Shown piece by piece: positions 14,928-21,399 of a stretch of 21,399 nt of DNA. Numbering within the stretch: position 1 is the stretch's first letter; each line of letters begins with the position of its first letter. Position numbers and translations under genes: made by a program. The stretch covers positions 1-21,399 of the forward strand of contig JAYUGJ010000083.1 in assembly GCA_043738425.1 (NCBI GenBank), given 5' to 3'. This DNA comes from PBB1 sp043738425 (GTDB lineage Bacteria > Pseudomonadota > Gammaproteobacteria > Burkholderiales > Burkholderiaceae_C). The notes under the pieces are model-generated. The model was not told where the DNA came from, did no database searches, and saw only the letters and a program-made list of their open reading frames with translations.

Positions 14928-15635
14928 TTAGGTGCGCGCCGTCAGCGCGACGGCGGCTGCGCGGTGGGCTGCCAGCTTGCGCTTCACGCGCCAGCCGAGC
15001 AGCACCGCAATCACGACCGCATACACCGCCACTTCGGCGAAGTTGTTCTTCGCCGAGCGCATCCAGAAAAAGTGCAGCAGGCCGAGCAACGCGGTCGCAT
15101 ACACCAGGCGGTGCAGCAGTTGCCAGCGTTTGGCACCCATCGCTTTGATGGCGCGGTTGAACGAGGTGGCGGCCAGCGGTGCCATCAACAGCGCTGCGGT
15201 CGTGCCGACCAAGATGAACGGGCGCTTGATGATGTCTTTGGTGATCGCGTCGATGTCGAACGCCTGGTCTAGCCAGCTGTAGCTGAGAAAGTGCATCAGC
15301 ACATAGAAGAACGTGAACAGGCCCAACATGCGCCGAAAGCGCGCCAGCGCAGGCGCGTCGACCCACTGCCGCAAGGGCGACACGGCCAGCGTGATGCACA
15401 AAAAGCGCAGCGTCCAGTCGCCGGTGGAGCGGATCAACGCTTCGGCCGGATTGGCACCCAGCGTGTTGGCCCACACGCCATAAAACAACCACGCAAACGG
15501 CAGCAGGCAGATGATGAACAGCAGCGGTTTGGCCGCCGGGTGCAGCAACCACGGTTTGCGTTTGAACGCGGTGTTGCGGGTCGCGCACGCTGCAGCCGGG
15601 CTCGGCGGCTGACCTGCATCGGTCACGGTACTCAT
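14928..15635 (-). CDS. msrQ: MsrQ (YedZ), haem-binding membrane subunit of methionine sulfoxide reductase
   Basis: A 235-aa protein with about six membrane helices. Family landmarks are LRQWVDAPALARFRRMLGLF, FYVLMHFLSYSWLDQ, DIIKRPFILVG, then SFNRAIKAMGAKRWQLLHRL and LLHFFWMRSAKNN; the conserved His in MHFLSY, LLHRL and LLHFFW are the expected haem ligands. MsrQ takes electrons from the quinone pool and passes them to periplasmic MsrP. The first ~33 residues before the first helix form a cytoplasmic Ala/Pro-rich extension. It lies 34 nt downstream of msrP in the same orientation, the usual msrPQ operon. No strong Shine-Dalgarno is visible. Confidence 0.93.
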   Translation of the reverse strand: MSTVTDAGQPPSPAAACATRNTAFKRKPWLLHPAAKPLLFIICLLPFAWLFYGVWANTLGANPAEALIRSTGDWTLRFLCITLAVSPLRQWVDAPALARFRRMLGLFTFFYVLMHFLSYSWLDQAFDIDAITKDIIKRPFILVGTTAALLMAPLAATSFNRAIKAMGAKRWQLLHRLVYATALLGLLHFFWMRSAKNNFAEVAVYAVVIAVLLGWRVKRKLAAHRAAAVALTART

Positions 15636-15669
15636 GGCCGGCGGACGATGGGTGCGCGGCGAGTGCAGC

Positions 15670-16680
15670 TCAAAACAATTTCTTCAAGTCCATGCCGGCA
15701 TACAGCTGGCCGACCTGGTTTTCGTAGCCGTTGAACATCAGTGTGTTGCGCTTTTTCTGGAATAAACCGTCCTCGCCGATGCGGCGCTCGGTGGCCTGGC
15801 TCCAACGCGGGTGGTCGACGCTGGGGTTCACGTTCGAATAGAAACCGTATTCACCGGTGGCGGCTTTGTTCCAGCTGGTGCGCGGTTCTTTTTCGACGAA
15901 GCGAATTTTCACGATCGATTTGCCGCTTTTGAAACCGTACTTCCACGGCACGACCGCGCGCACTGGCGCACCGCTTTGGTTGGGCAATACCTCGCCGTAC
16001 AGCCCGAAGCCGAGCAGCGTGAGCGGGTGCATGGCTTCGTCCATGCGCAGGCCTTCCACGTATGGCCACTCGAGCACGCGCGAGCCGATGCCAGGCATCG
16101 TCTTCGGGTCGGCCAGGGTGACGAATTCCACGTACTTGGCGTTGCCGGTGGGCTCCACCCGCTTGATCAGCTCACTCAACGAATAGCCGACCCACGGAAT
16201 CACCATCGACCAGCCTTCGACGCAACGCATGCGGTACACGCGTTCTTCCATCGGGCTGAGTTTGAGGAGCTCGTCGAGGTCGAAAACTTTCGGCTTTTTG
16301 ACCTCGCCTTCGACCGATACGGTCCAGGGTCGGGTCTTTAATGTGTGGGCGTTGCGGCCGGGGTCGGATTTGTCGGTACCGAACTCGTAGAAGTTGTTGT
16401 ACGACGTCACGTCGCCATACGGTGTGATTTTTTCCATCGTTGCGCCGCCGGCCACTGCACTGCGGATGTTGGGCAATGCGGCCAGCTTGCCAGCGCGCAC
16501 GGCTTGGGTTGCCGGTGCGGTTTGCGCCCATGCGTTGCGGCCTGCCCATGCCGCCAGCGCCAGTCCGCCGCTGCCGGCGGCCATGGCTTTGAGCAACATG
16601 CGGCGCTGCTCGTACACCTCGCGCGGCGTGAGTTCGCTCGCGGTGCGGTGGATAAATCCGTGGTCTTTGAAGAAATGCAT
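15670..16680 (-). CDS. msrP: MsrP (YedY), molybdenum-dependent protein-methionine-sulfoxide reductase
   Basis: A 336-aa periplasmic enzyme that repairs oxidised methionine in envelope proteins. The N-terminus is a twin-arginine signal with Arg26-Arg27 in EQRRMLLKAM, a hydrophobic stretch and an AWA-Q cleavage site near residue 52; the long pre-RR segment (MHFFKDHGFIHR) is typical of YedY. The mature part shows ITPYGDVTSYNNFYEFGTDK, then the molybdenum-ligand Cys153 in YRMRCVEGWSMV, GAPVRAVVPWKYGFKSGKSI and PRTSWN. GGAG lies 6-9 nt before the ATG. msrQ follows 34 nt later. The protein lacks no key residue I can identify. In several proteobacteria msrPQ responds to hypochlorite stress, but no regulator is seen here. 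Confidence 0.95.
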   Translation of the reverse strand: MHFFKDHGFIHRTASELTPREVYEQRRMLLKAMAAGSGGLALAAWAGRNAWAQTAPATQAVRAGKLAALPNIRSAVAGGATMEKITPYGDVTSYNNFYEFGTDKSDPGRNAHTLKTRPWTVSVEGEVKKPKVFDLDELLKLSPMEERVYRMRCVEGWSMVIPWVGYSLSELIKRVEPTGNAKYVEFVTLADPKTMPGIGSRVLEWPYVEGLRMDEAMHPLTLLGFGLYGEVLPNQSGAPVRAVVPWKYGFKSGKSIVKIRFVEKEPRTSWNKAATGEYGFYSNVNPSVDHPRWSQATERRIGEDGLFQKKRNTLMFNGYENQVGQLYAGMDLKKLF

Positions 16681-16815
16681 GGCGGAGCTCCAGAACAGCG
16701 AGAAAGCGGGTTGAATGCCGCGCGGGATGACCGCCGATGGATCACGCTGGCAGCGGGTTCGTTCAACGCGGCGATGCAGCCGAGTCGCGCCGACCGCCTG
16801 ATTCTTACGCGCGGC

Positions 16816-17154
16816 TCACACCGCCGCGCCGTGGTCGGCCGCCGACAGCTCGCGCAGCAAGTGCGTGGAGATGCGCTCGCGAAAGCTTTTGCGGGCAAAC
16901 AGCTTGGCCTGCGCGCCCGCTGGCAGGTCGGTGATGTTCAGCACGTTTTTCACGATCAGCGTGTCGATCACGTCTTCGATGACGCGTACGAAGTCGGCGT
17001 CGAGCACCGAAAAATCAGCGCGCCCGTCAACCGAGCGACCGACGAATGCTTGCACCTCGGGGTGGTGGTCGGGCAGAAATTCCGACGCGTGCGGCGTTGC
17101 GGTGCGGTGCAGGCTGTCAATTTCGCCAGAAGCGTGGCGCAAAACATAAGGCAT
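16816..17154 (-). CDS. Conserved protein of unknown function (betaproteobacterial)
   Basis: A 112-aa soluble protein with GGAG about ten nt before its ATG. It starts MPYVLRHASGEIDSLHR and has an acidic helical core (DADFVRVIEDVIDTLIVKNV), then NITDLPAGAQAKLFARKSFR near the C-terminus. Proteins with this pattern are common in Burkholderiales genomes and are sometimes labelled tryptophan synthase-beta like, a name the sequence does not support. It is 135 bp upstream of msrP in the same orientation, with no terminator seen between, so cotranscription is possible. No function is assigned. Confidence 0.85.
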   Translation of the reverse strand: MPYVLRHASGEIDSLHRTATPHASEFLPDHHPEVQAFVGRSVDGRADFSVLDADFVRVIEDVIDTLIVKNVLNITDLPAGAQAKLFARKSFRERISTHLLRELSAADHGAAV

Positions 17155-17293
17155 GGGTGCAGTTCTCCAAAACTGCCGCCAATGTACGTCGCGCGCTGCG
17201 GCGGTGAAGCGGTGAACTGTCTGCCGATCAGCGGCTTATTCGCCCCGTTCCATCACGCCGTGCGCGCCGGGTGCGCACCACGCCGGGCAACAA

Positions 17294-17318
17294 AAAAGCC
17301 GGTCAATGACCGGCTTTT
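17294..17318 (-). terminator. Rho-independent terminator of the cytochrome c4 gene
   Basis: AAAAGCCGGTCA and TGACCGGCTTTT form a perfect 12-bp inverted repeat around one central base; read on the minus strand it ends in a T-run. It begins 21 bp after the cytochrome stop and separates that gene from the downstream small gene and msrPQ. Confidence 0.9.
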
Positions 17319-17339
17319 ATTGCGCCACGGGTTGCGCTT

Positions 17340-17963
17340 TCAGTGCAGCCCGGCGATGTAATCCGACACGGCTTTGATTTCCTTGTCGTTCATCTTGGCA
17401 GCGACACCGGTCATCTGGGTGCTGTTGACGCGCACGCCACCGCGAAACGAGATCAGCTGGGCTTCGGTGTAGTCGGCATGTTGGCCCGACATGCGCGGGT
17501 ACTGTGACGGGATACCTGCGCCATTCGGGCCGTGACATGCCGCGCAGGCTGGTACGTTGCGATCACTGATGCCACCACGCCAAATTTTTTCGCCCAGCGC
17601 GGCCAGCTCCGGGCTTTTCGCGAAGCCGTCTTTGGCTTTTTTGCCGGCGTAGAAAGCGGCGACGTTTCTCATGTCGTCGGCACTCAGCGTCATCGCGATG
17701 CCACTCATGATGGCGTTTTTGCGCACACCGCTCTTGAACTGGGTCAGTTGCTTGACCAGGTACTCGGGGTGCTGGCCTTGCAAAATCGGCTGCGCCGGGC
17801 TGCCGCGCGACCCGTCTGCGCTGTGGCAAGCCGAGCAAACCACCGCAGTGGCTTCGCCTTTGACGAGATCGGCTTTGGCCGACACGTGGGTCTCATTTGC
17901 CGAGGCAGTAAACGCCATCGAGCCGAACAAGCAAATGGACAACAACGCAGACGCAATCTTCAT
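17340..17963 (-). CDS. Dihaem cytochrome c4
   Basis: A 207-aa periplasmic protein. Residues 1-22 are a Sec signal peptide ending ASA-NE. Two c-type haem sites, CSACH (43-47) and CAACH (140-144), sit in two similar halves. Each half has the family features: GSPAQPILQGQHPEYLVKQL in the first and YPRMSGQHADYTEAQLISF in the second, with axial Met candidates Met86 or Met91 and Met184 or Met191. Cytochrome c4 carries electrons from the bc1 complex to terminal oxidases. It diverges from engB, a pairing frequent in betaproteobacteria, where resBC cytochrome-maturation genes usually lie nearby; none are present here. A strong terminator follows. The start has no clear Shine-Dalgarno. Confidence 0.93.
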   Translation of the reverse strand: MKIASALLSICLFGSMAFTASANETHVSAKADLVKGEATAVVCSACHSADGSRGSPAQPILQGQHPEYLVKQLTQFKSGVRKNAIMSGIAMTLSADDMRNVAAFYAGKKAKDGFAKSPELAALGEKIWRGGISDRNVPACAACHGPNGAGIPSQYPRMSGQHADYTEAQLISFRGGVRVNSTQMTGVAAKMNDKEIKAVSDYIAGLH

Positions 17964-18022
17964 GTCGGATGCCAGCTATTCAAGGAACTGCAAATTCTAC
18001 AATCGACACTTTGAGTGGTGGC

Positions 18023-18784
18023 ATGACCGAAAAACCCAAAGCCCTACGCACTACCACGGCACCGATTGTCAAAGTAAGCGCCAACGAAAAAGTGGCCATG
18101 GGCTGGACGCACACCGCCCGGTTTCTCACCACCTCCAGCAAGCTCACCGAGCTGCCGCAAACCGAGTTGCCCGAAATCGCTTTTGTCGGCCGCTCAAACG
18201 CGGGCAAATCAACTGCGATCAACATGCTGACGCAGCAAAAGCGGCTGGCGTTCGCATCGAAAACGCCGGGCCGCACGCAAAACATCAACCTGTTTGAGCT
18301 GGGTCCCAAAACCGCGCCCGACACGCTTTTCGCCGACTTGCCAGGCTATGGCTACGCCGCAGTGGCGCGCGGTGCGAAGCTGCGCTGGCAGCAGGTGATG
18401 GCCGATTACCTCGATGTGCGGCGCAGCCTTGCCGGCTTGGTGTTGATGGTTGATTCGCGGCTGGGTTTCACCGACCTCGACCGCCAGTTGCTCGGCTTTG
18501 TCGCGCCCCGCGTGGGCAACGGGTCAGTCAAGCTGTTGGTGCTGCTGACCAAAGCCGACAAGCTCAACCGCAGTGAATCCCAAGTGGCGTTACTGGCCGG
18601 CCAGGCTGCGCTGGCCGAGTTGACTACCGACGAGGCCGACGTCCATGTGGCGCTGTTTTCGGCGCTGAAAAAAATCGGCGTCGGCGATGCGGCGGTGTTG
18701 CTGCGCAGCTGGATCCACCCCGCGCTGCCGGTAGCCGTGGCCGCAGTGGCCTCAGGGTCGGCCGAGAAACAAGTACAGCCCTGA
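18023..18784 (+). CDS. engB: Ribosome-biogenesis GTPase EngB (YihA/YsxC)
   Basis: A 253-aa cytoplasmic GTPase needed for assembly of the 50S subunit. I start it at ATG 18023, after GGTGG; a longer frame to 17969 overlaps the cytochrome promoter, and an internal Met26 is possible. G1 is GRSNAGKST (56-64), the switch region is RTQNINLF (84-91), G3 is DLPGYG (105-110), G4 is TKADK (176-180) and G5 the later SALKK. The last ~20 residues are an Ala/Val-rich tail that is absent in the shorter homologues. Its 3' end overlaps the convergent patatin gene by 33 bp. Confidence 0.96.
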   Translation: MTEKPKALRTTTAPIVKVSANEKVAMGWTHTARFLTTSSKLTELPQTELPEIAFVGRSNAGKSTAINMLTQQKRLAFASKTPGRTQNINLFELGPKTAPDTLFADLPGYGYAAVARGAKLRWQQVMADYLDVRRSLAGLVLMVDSRLGFTDLDRQLLGFVAPRVGNGSVKLLVLLTKADKLNRSESQVALLAGQAALAELTTDEADVHVALFSALKKIGVGDAAVLLRSWIHPALPVAVAAVASGSAEKQVQP

Positions 18785-21094
18785 GTCACCGCGCGGCGCG
18801 TAGGTGACGCCCAAGTACAGCGGCCCGAGACCGGTATCGGCACCGAAGTACAGGCTCATGCCAGAGCGCAGGTCGGACAGCGACACCGCGCTCGAACGGG
18901 TCCATGCGTTACCCGCCTCCAGTGAGCCGCCGACAAACAAACCGCGCGTGAACAGCGGCACTTTTTCCAGCCGCTGGTACATCGACAGGCGGCCGAACAG
19001 CGTGTGGCTGCCGGCCAGTTGGTTGTATTTGTAGCCCGACAAGCGCTGAAAGCCGCCAAGGTAGTAGCTGTCGCGGCCGAGTCCTACCTGGTCGTCGCCG
19101 CCGGCGCTTTTGGCGCTCCAGTGCAGGTTGACGGTGCTGCGGTGCCAGGTCTTCGCCACAGTGCCTTCGATTTCGAAGCGGGTGAACTGCTCGCTGCCAC
19201 GCAGGTCCGAGGTCGATCGCCGGCCGATCACCGTCTCGGATTCGACGCGAAAGCCGTGCTGCGGAAAGTTCACGTAATCGAGCTGGTCGACGACTGCGGC
19301 CAAACGCAGCCCGGTTTCGTGCACCGTCACCGCATTGCTGCGACCCGCAAAGCGCGCCGAGATCAGCTCGGGGTGGTTGCGCCACACCTTGTGGCTGATG
19401 CCCATGCGCAGCTCGCCGAATTCGCCCCACGGCTGCCCCAGGTCAACGCCGACGCGGCCTGCGGTGCGTGTGTAGCGGCCTTGCTCCTGGCCGCTGTCGG
19501 CGTCGAAAAAAGTCAGCCGCCTGCGGTCGATGCCTGCGTAGCCGGCCACAAACCAATCGCTGCCGATGCCGGTGGTCCAGTCCAGCGGGTGTACCAGCTC
19601 GGTGTACAGGCGCGGTGTTTCGCCGATTTGCAGCAGATTGCGCCACTCGGTGCCGGTCGCGTTCAACCAGCGTCGGCTGTGGTTCAACTTGAGGTTGAAG
19701 GCGCTGTCGCCGCGAAAGTCGGTAAACAAATCAAGGCCCACCCGGAAGTAGTGCGGGCCCCACGGCTTGTCTTCGAGGTCGAACACCAGCGCGTCGCCCG
19801 CCGGCGTGTGGACCAGCCGGTAATCGGTGCGGGTGTAGTCGCCGCTGGCGGCCAGCCGTTGCGCGTCGCGTTCGGCCTTCGCATCGTCAAACACCGCGCC
19901 GGTGGCCGATTCGAGTTGATCGGCAAAGCGTGCCGGGTTGGTCAGTTGGGTGCCTTCAAATCGAATGAACGCCAGCGTGGCTGGCGGCGGCTGCGGTGCA
20001 CTGCGCGAGCGCTGCCATTGCGCGTACGCCGCAGCGGACAGCGACAGCGCTGCCAGCCGTGCGCGTTGTGGCTGTGCGCCGGCGTCGCCCAGCTCGATCA
20101 GCGCGCGCGCCTTGGTGAAGTCACTCGCGTCGAGGCGGCCGAGCGGCGGCGCGATCAGCACGTCGCCAGGCTGCAGCGTGGCCAGGCTGCGTTGGAGGTT
20201 TTGCTCGGTCAAGATGCTGATCATTTGCGCGGTCAAGCCGCCGACCGAGCCCAGCTCGGCGCGGCTCGACAGTGGCGAGGCGACGTTGACGGCGATGACG
20301 ATGTCGGCACCCATGGCGCGCGCCACATCCACCGGCAGGTTGTTGACCAACCCGCCATCGCCCAAGATGCGGTCGTCGCTTTCGGTAGGCGCAAACACAC
20401 CCGGCACGCTCATGCTGGAACGCAGCGCCAACGCCAGGTCACCGCTGCCGAGGACGACCGCCGCGCCGGTCTCCATGTTGGTGGCCACCGCGCGAAACGG
20501 TATCGACAACTGTGCGAAATCGCGCACCGTGCGCACCGGCAGGGTGTATCGGCGCAGCAGCGTTTCCAGTCCGCGACCCGACAGCGCACCGAGTGGTGCG
20601 CGCAACTCGCCATCACGCATGCCGAATTCCAGCAGCGGCGACAACTCGAAATCTTCTTCTTTGCGGCGTTGCGTGAGCAACGGTCGATCGACCCGGCTGG
20701 CAAACACCGCATCCCAATTGACGGCCAGCAATTCATGCTCGAGCTGCGCGGCGGTCATGCCGCTGGCATACAAGCCGCCGATGATCGCGCCCATCGAGGT
20801 GCCGGCGATCACATCGATGGCGATGTGTTCGCGTTCCAGCATCTTCAGCACACCTACATGCGCCAGGCCGCGTGCGCCGCCACCGGACAGCACCAGGCCG
20901 ATGCGTGCTCGGCCCTGTGCGGCGGGCGTTGCCGGCGGGGAGGGTGGCCGCGCGGTCGGTGCAGCGCTTGGTGCGGTCGGTGCGATTGAATCCGCCACGG
21001 CAGCATCGGCCGCCTGCACGCTGGTGCAGCTGCCGAAGATGGCGAAGGTGGCGGCAGTCCACAGCCAACGGACCCGGGGCAACAGCATGCGCAT
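18752..21094 (-). CDS. Patatin-like phospholipase with POTRA and outer-membrane barrel (PlpD/type Vd-like)
   Basis: A 780-aa protein; I start it at ATG 21094, though a GTG at 21124 or ATG 21088 are possible. Residues 1-28 form a signal peptide (a Cys at 23 makes a lipobox conceivable but atypical), followed by an Ala/Pro-rich linker. The patatin domain has the oxyanion loop GGGARG (71-76), nucleophile Ser100 in GTSMG and catalytic Asp246 in DGG. A POTRA-like segment (about 380-455, LAFIRFEGTQLTNPARF) leads to a C-terminal BamA/FhaC-type 16-strand barrel (surface antigen D15 fold). Related PlpD proteins secrete their lipase domain through their own barrel. The end, YLFLGRP, lacks the C-terminal Phe usual for outer-membrane barrels. 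It overlaps engB by 33 bp. Confidence 0.9.
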   Translation of the reverse strand: MRMLLPRVRWLWTAATFAIFGSCTSVQAADAAVADSIAPTAPSAAPTARPPSPPATPAAQGRARIGLVLSGGGARGLAHVGVLKMLEREHIAIDVIAGTSMGAIIGGLYASGMTAAQLEHELLAVNWDAVFASRVDRPLLTQRRKEEDFELSPLLEFGMRDGELRAPLGALSGRGLETLLRRYTLPVRTVRDFAQLSIPFRAVATNMETGAAVVLGSGDLALALRSSMSVPGVFAPTESDDRILGDGGLVNNLPVDVARAMGADIVIAVNVASPLSSRAELGSVGGLTAQMISILTEQNLQRSLATLQPGDVLIAPPLGRLDASDFTKARALIELGDAGAQPQRARLAALSLSAAAYAQWQRSRSAPQPPPATLAFIRFEGTQLTNPARFADQLESATGAVFDDAKAERDAQRLAASGDYTRTDYRLVHTPAGDALVFDLEDKPWGPHYFRVGLDLFTDFRGDSAFNLKLNHSRRWLNATGTEWRNLLQIGETPRLYTELVHPLDWTTGIGSDWFVAGYAGIDRRRLTFFDADSGQEQGRYTRTAGRVGVDLGQPWGEFGELRMGISHKVWRNHPELISARFAGRSNAVTVHETGLRLAAVVDQLDYVNFPQHGFRVESETVIGRRSTSDLRGSEQFTRFEIEGTVAKTWHRSTVNLHWSAKSAGGDDQVGLGRDSYYLGGFQRLSGYKYNQLAGSHTLFGRLSMYQRLEKVPLFTRGLFVGGSLEAGNAWTRSSAVSLSDLRSGMSLYFGADTGLGPLYLGVTYAPRGDSGLYLFLGRP

Positions 21095-21136
21095 CTGTAA
21101 ATTGTGCGGGCCGATTCGGCACACCCATCAGCCAAA

Positions 21137-21162
21137 AAAAGAGCTGCCGAAGCAGCTCTTTT
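21137..21162 (-). terminator. Rho-independent terminator of groEL
   Basis: An 11-bp perfect stem (21137-21147 with 21152-21162) closes on a 4-nt loop that reads TTCG on the minus strand, the very stable C(UUCG)G tetraloop, followed by a T-run. It lies 44 bp after the groEL stop, before the patatin gene. Confidence 0.93.
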
Positions 21163-21206
21163 CAATGACGGGAACGCCGGGCCCGGGGGCCTGGTGCAAT
21201 CGGACC

Positions 21207-21399
21207 TTACATGTCCATGCCGCCCATACCGCCCATGCCACCCATACCGCCCATGCCACCGCCGCCGCCCGCACCCGACTCGTCTTTCGGTGCTTCGCAA
21301 ACCATGCACTCGGTGGTCAACATCAGTGACGCGACCGAGGCTGCGTTTTGCAGTGCGGTGCGGGTCACTTTGGTCGGGTCCAGGATGCCCATTTCGATC
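21207..21399 (-). CDS. groEL: Chaperonin GroEL, C-terminal end (5' part outside window)
   Basis: The frame is open to the window edge and encodes the last ~63 residues of GroEL: IEMGILDPTKVTRTALQNAA, SVASLMLTTE, then the flexible tail with four Gly-Gly-Met repeats ending GGMDM. The tail lies in the folding cavity of this ATP-driven chaperonin. Two Cys occur as CMVC where most GroELs have Ala at one or both. groES would be expected upstream, beyond the window. Confidence 0.97.
   Translation of the reverse strand, partial: IEMGILDPTKVTRTALQNAASVASLMLTTECMVCEAPKDESGAGGGGGMGGMGGMGGMGGMDM

Noticed and set aside
21207..21260. GGM tandem repeat as an unusual element
   Set aside because: It is the normal C-terminal tail of GroEL.
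19004..21329. Two long plus-strand open frames opposite the patatin gene
   Set aside because: The minus frame has a full patatin-POTRA-barrel architecture; the plus frames have no recognisable domain or good start.
1..21399. tRNA, rRNA, insertion sequences or prophage genes
   Set aside because: None was recognisable on either strand by eye; the toxin island shows no transposase or integrase within the window.

Overview
The window looks like chromosome from a high-GC betaproteobacterium, most likely Burkholderiales. The evidence is the divergent engB / cytochrome c4 pair, the GroEL C-terminus with its Gly-Gly-Met tail, an MsrPQ pair, a UreD protein and the strong G/C bias at third codon positions. 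This placement is from recognisable families only; no database search was run. Bases 1-3318 look somewhat less GC-rich than the rest and are the accessory part.

Bases 1-3528 are a polymorphic-toxin island. It opens inside the C-terminal end of a large toxin (1-984), followed 2 nt later by a small putative immunity gene (987-1310). Next come degenerate PIN-domain (VapC-like) remnants on the minus strand (about 1326-1666). Then follows an array of bacterial EndoU-type nuclease and immunity modules: a truncated EndoU tail (1667-2047), an in-frame fusion of an immunity protein to a second EndoU domain (2050-2904), and a free immunity paralogue (2911-3318). A 40-bp direct repeat and a long near-identical immunity repeat mark the recombination that built the array. 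A short coding-like stretch (about 3321-3500) is unexplained.

Bases 3529-8125 are on the minus strand: an intact ureD with no other urease gene in the window, a membrane hybrid sensor kinase, its LuxR-type response regulator (upstream of the kinase), and an orphan ParA-like ATPase. Divergent from parA, a flavodoxin-fold KefF-like protein overlaps a KefB/KefC-type K+/H+ antiporter by 1 nt (8252-10932). A 12-bp tandem array then precedes a 1263-aa DUF2339 membrane protein (11119-14910).

Bases 14928-17963 are minus-strand genes for the periplasm and respiratory chain: msrQ, msrP, a small conserved unknown and a dihaem cytochrome c4 with a clear terminator. engB (plus) diverges from the cytochrome and overlaps at its 3' end a patatin-like phospholipase with a POTRA and outer-membrane barrel (minus). 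After a terminator with a UUCG loop, the window ends inside the 3' end of groEL (minus).

The most unusual item is the immunity-EndoU fusion inside the decaying toxin array, next to a ureD that has no urease operon beside it.
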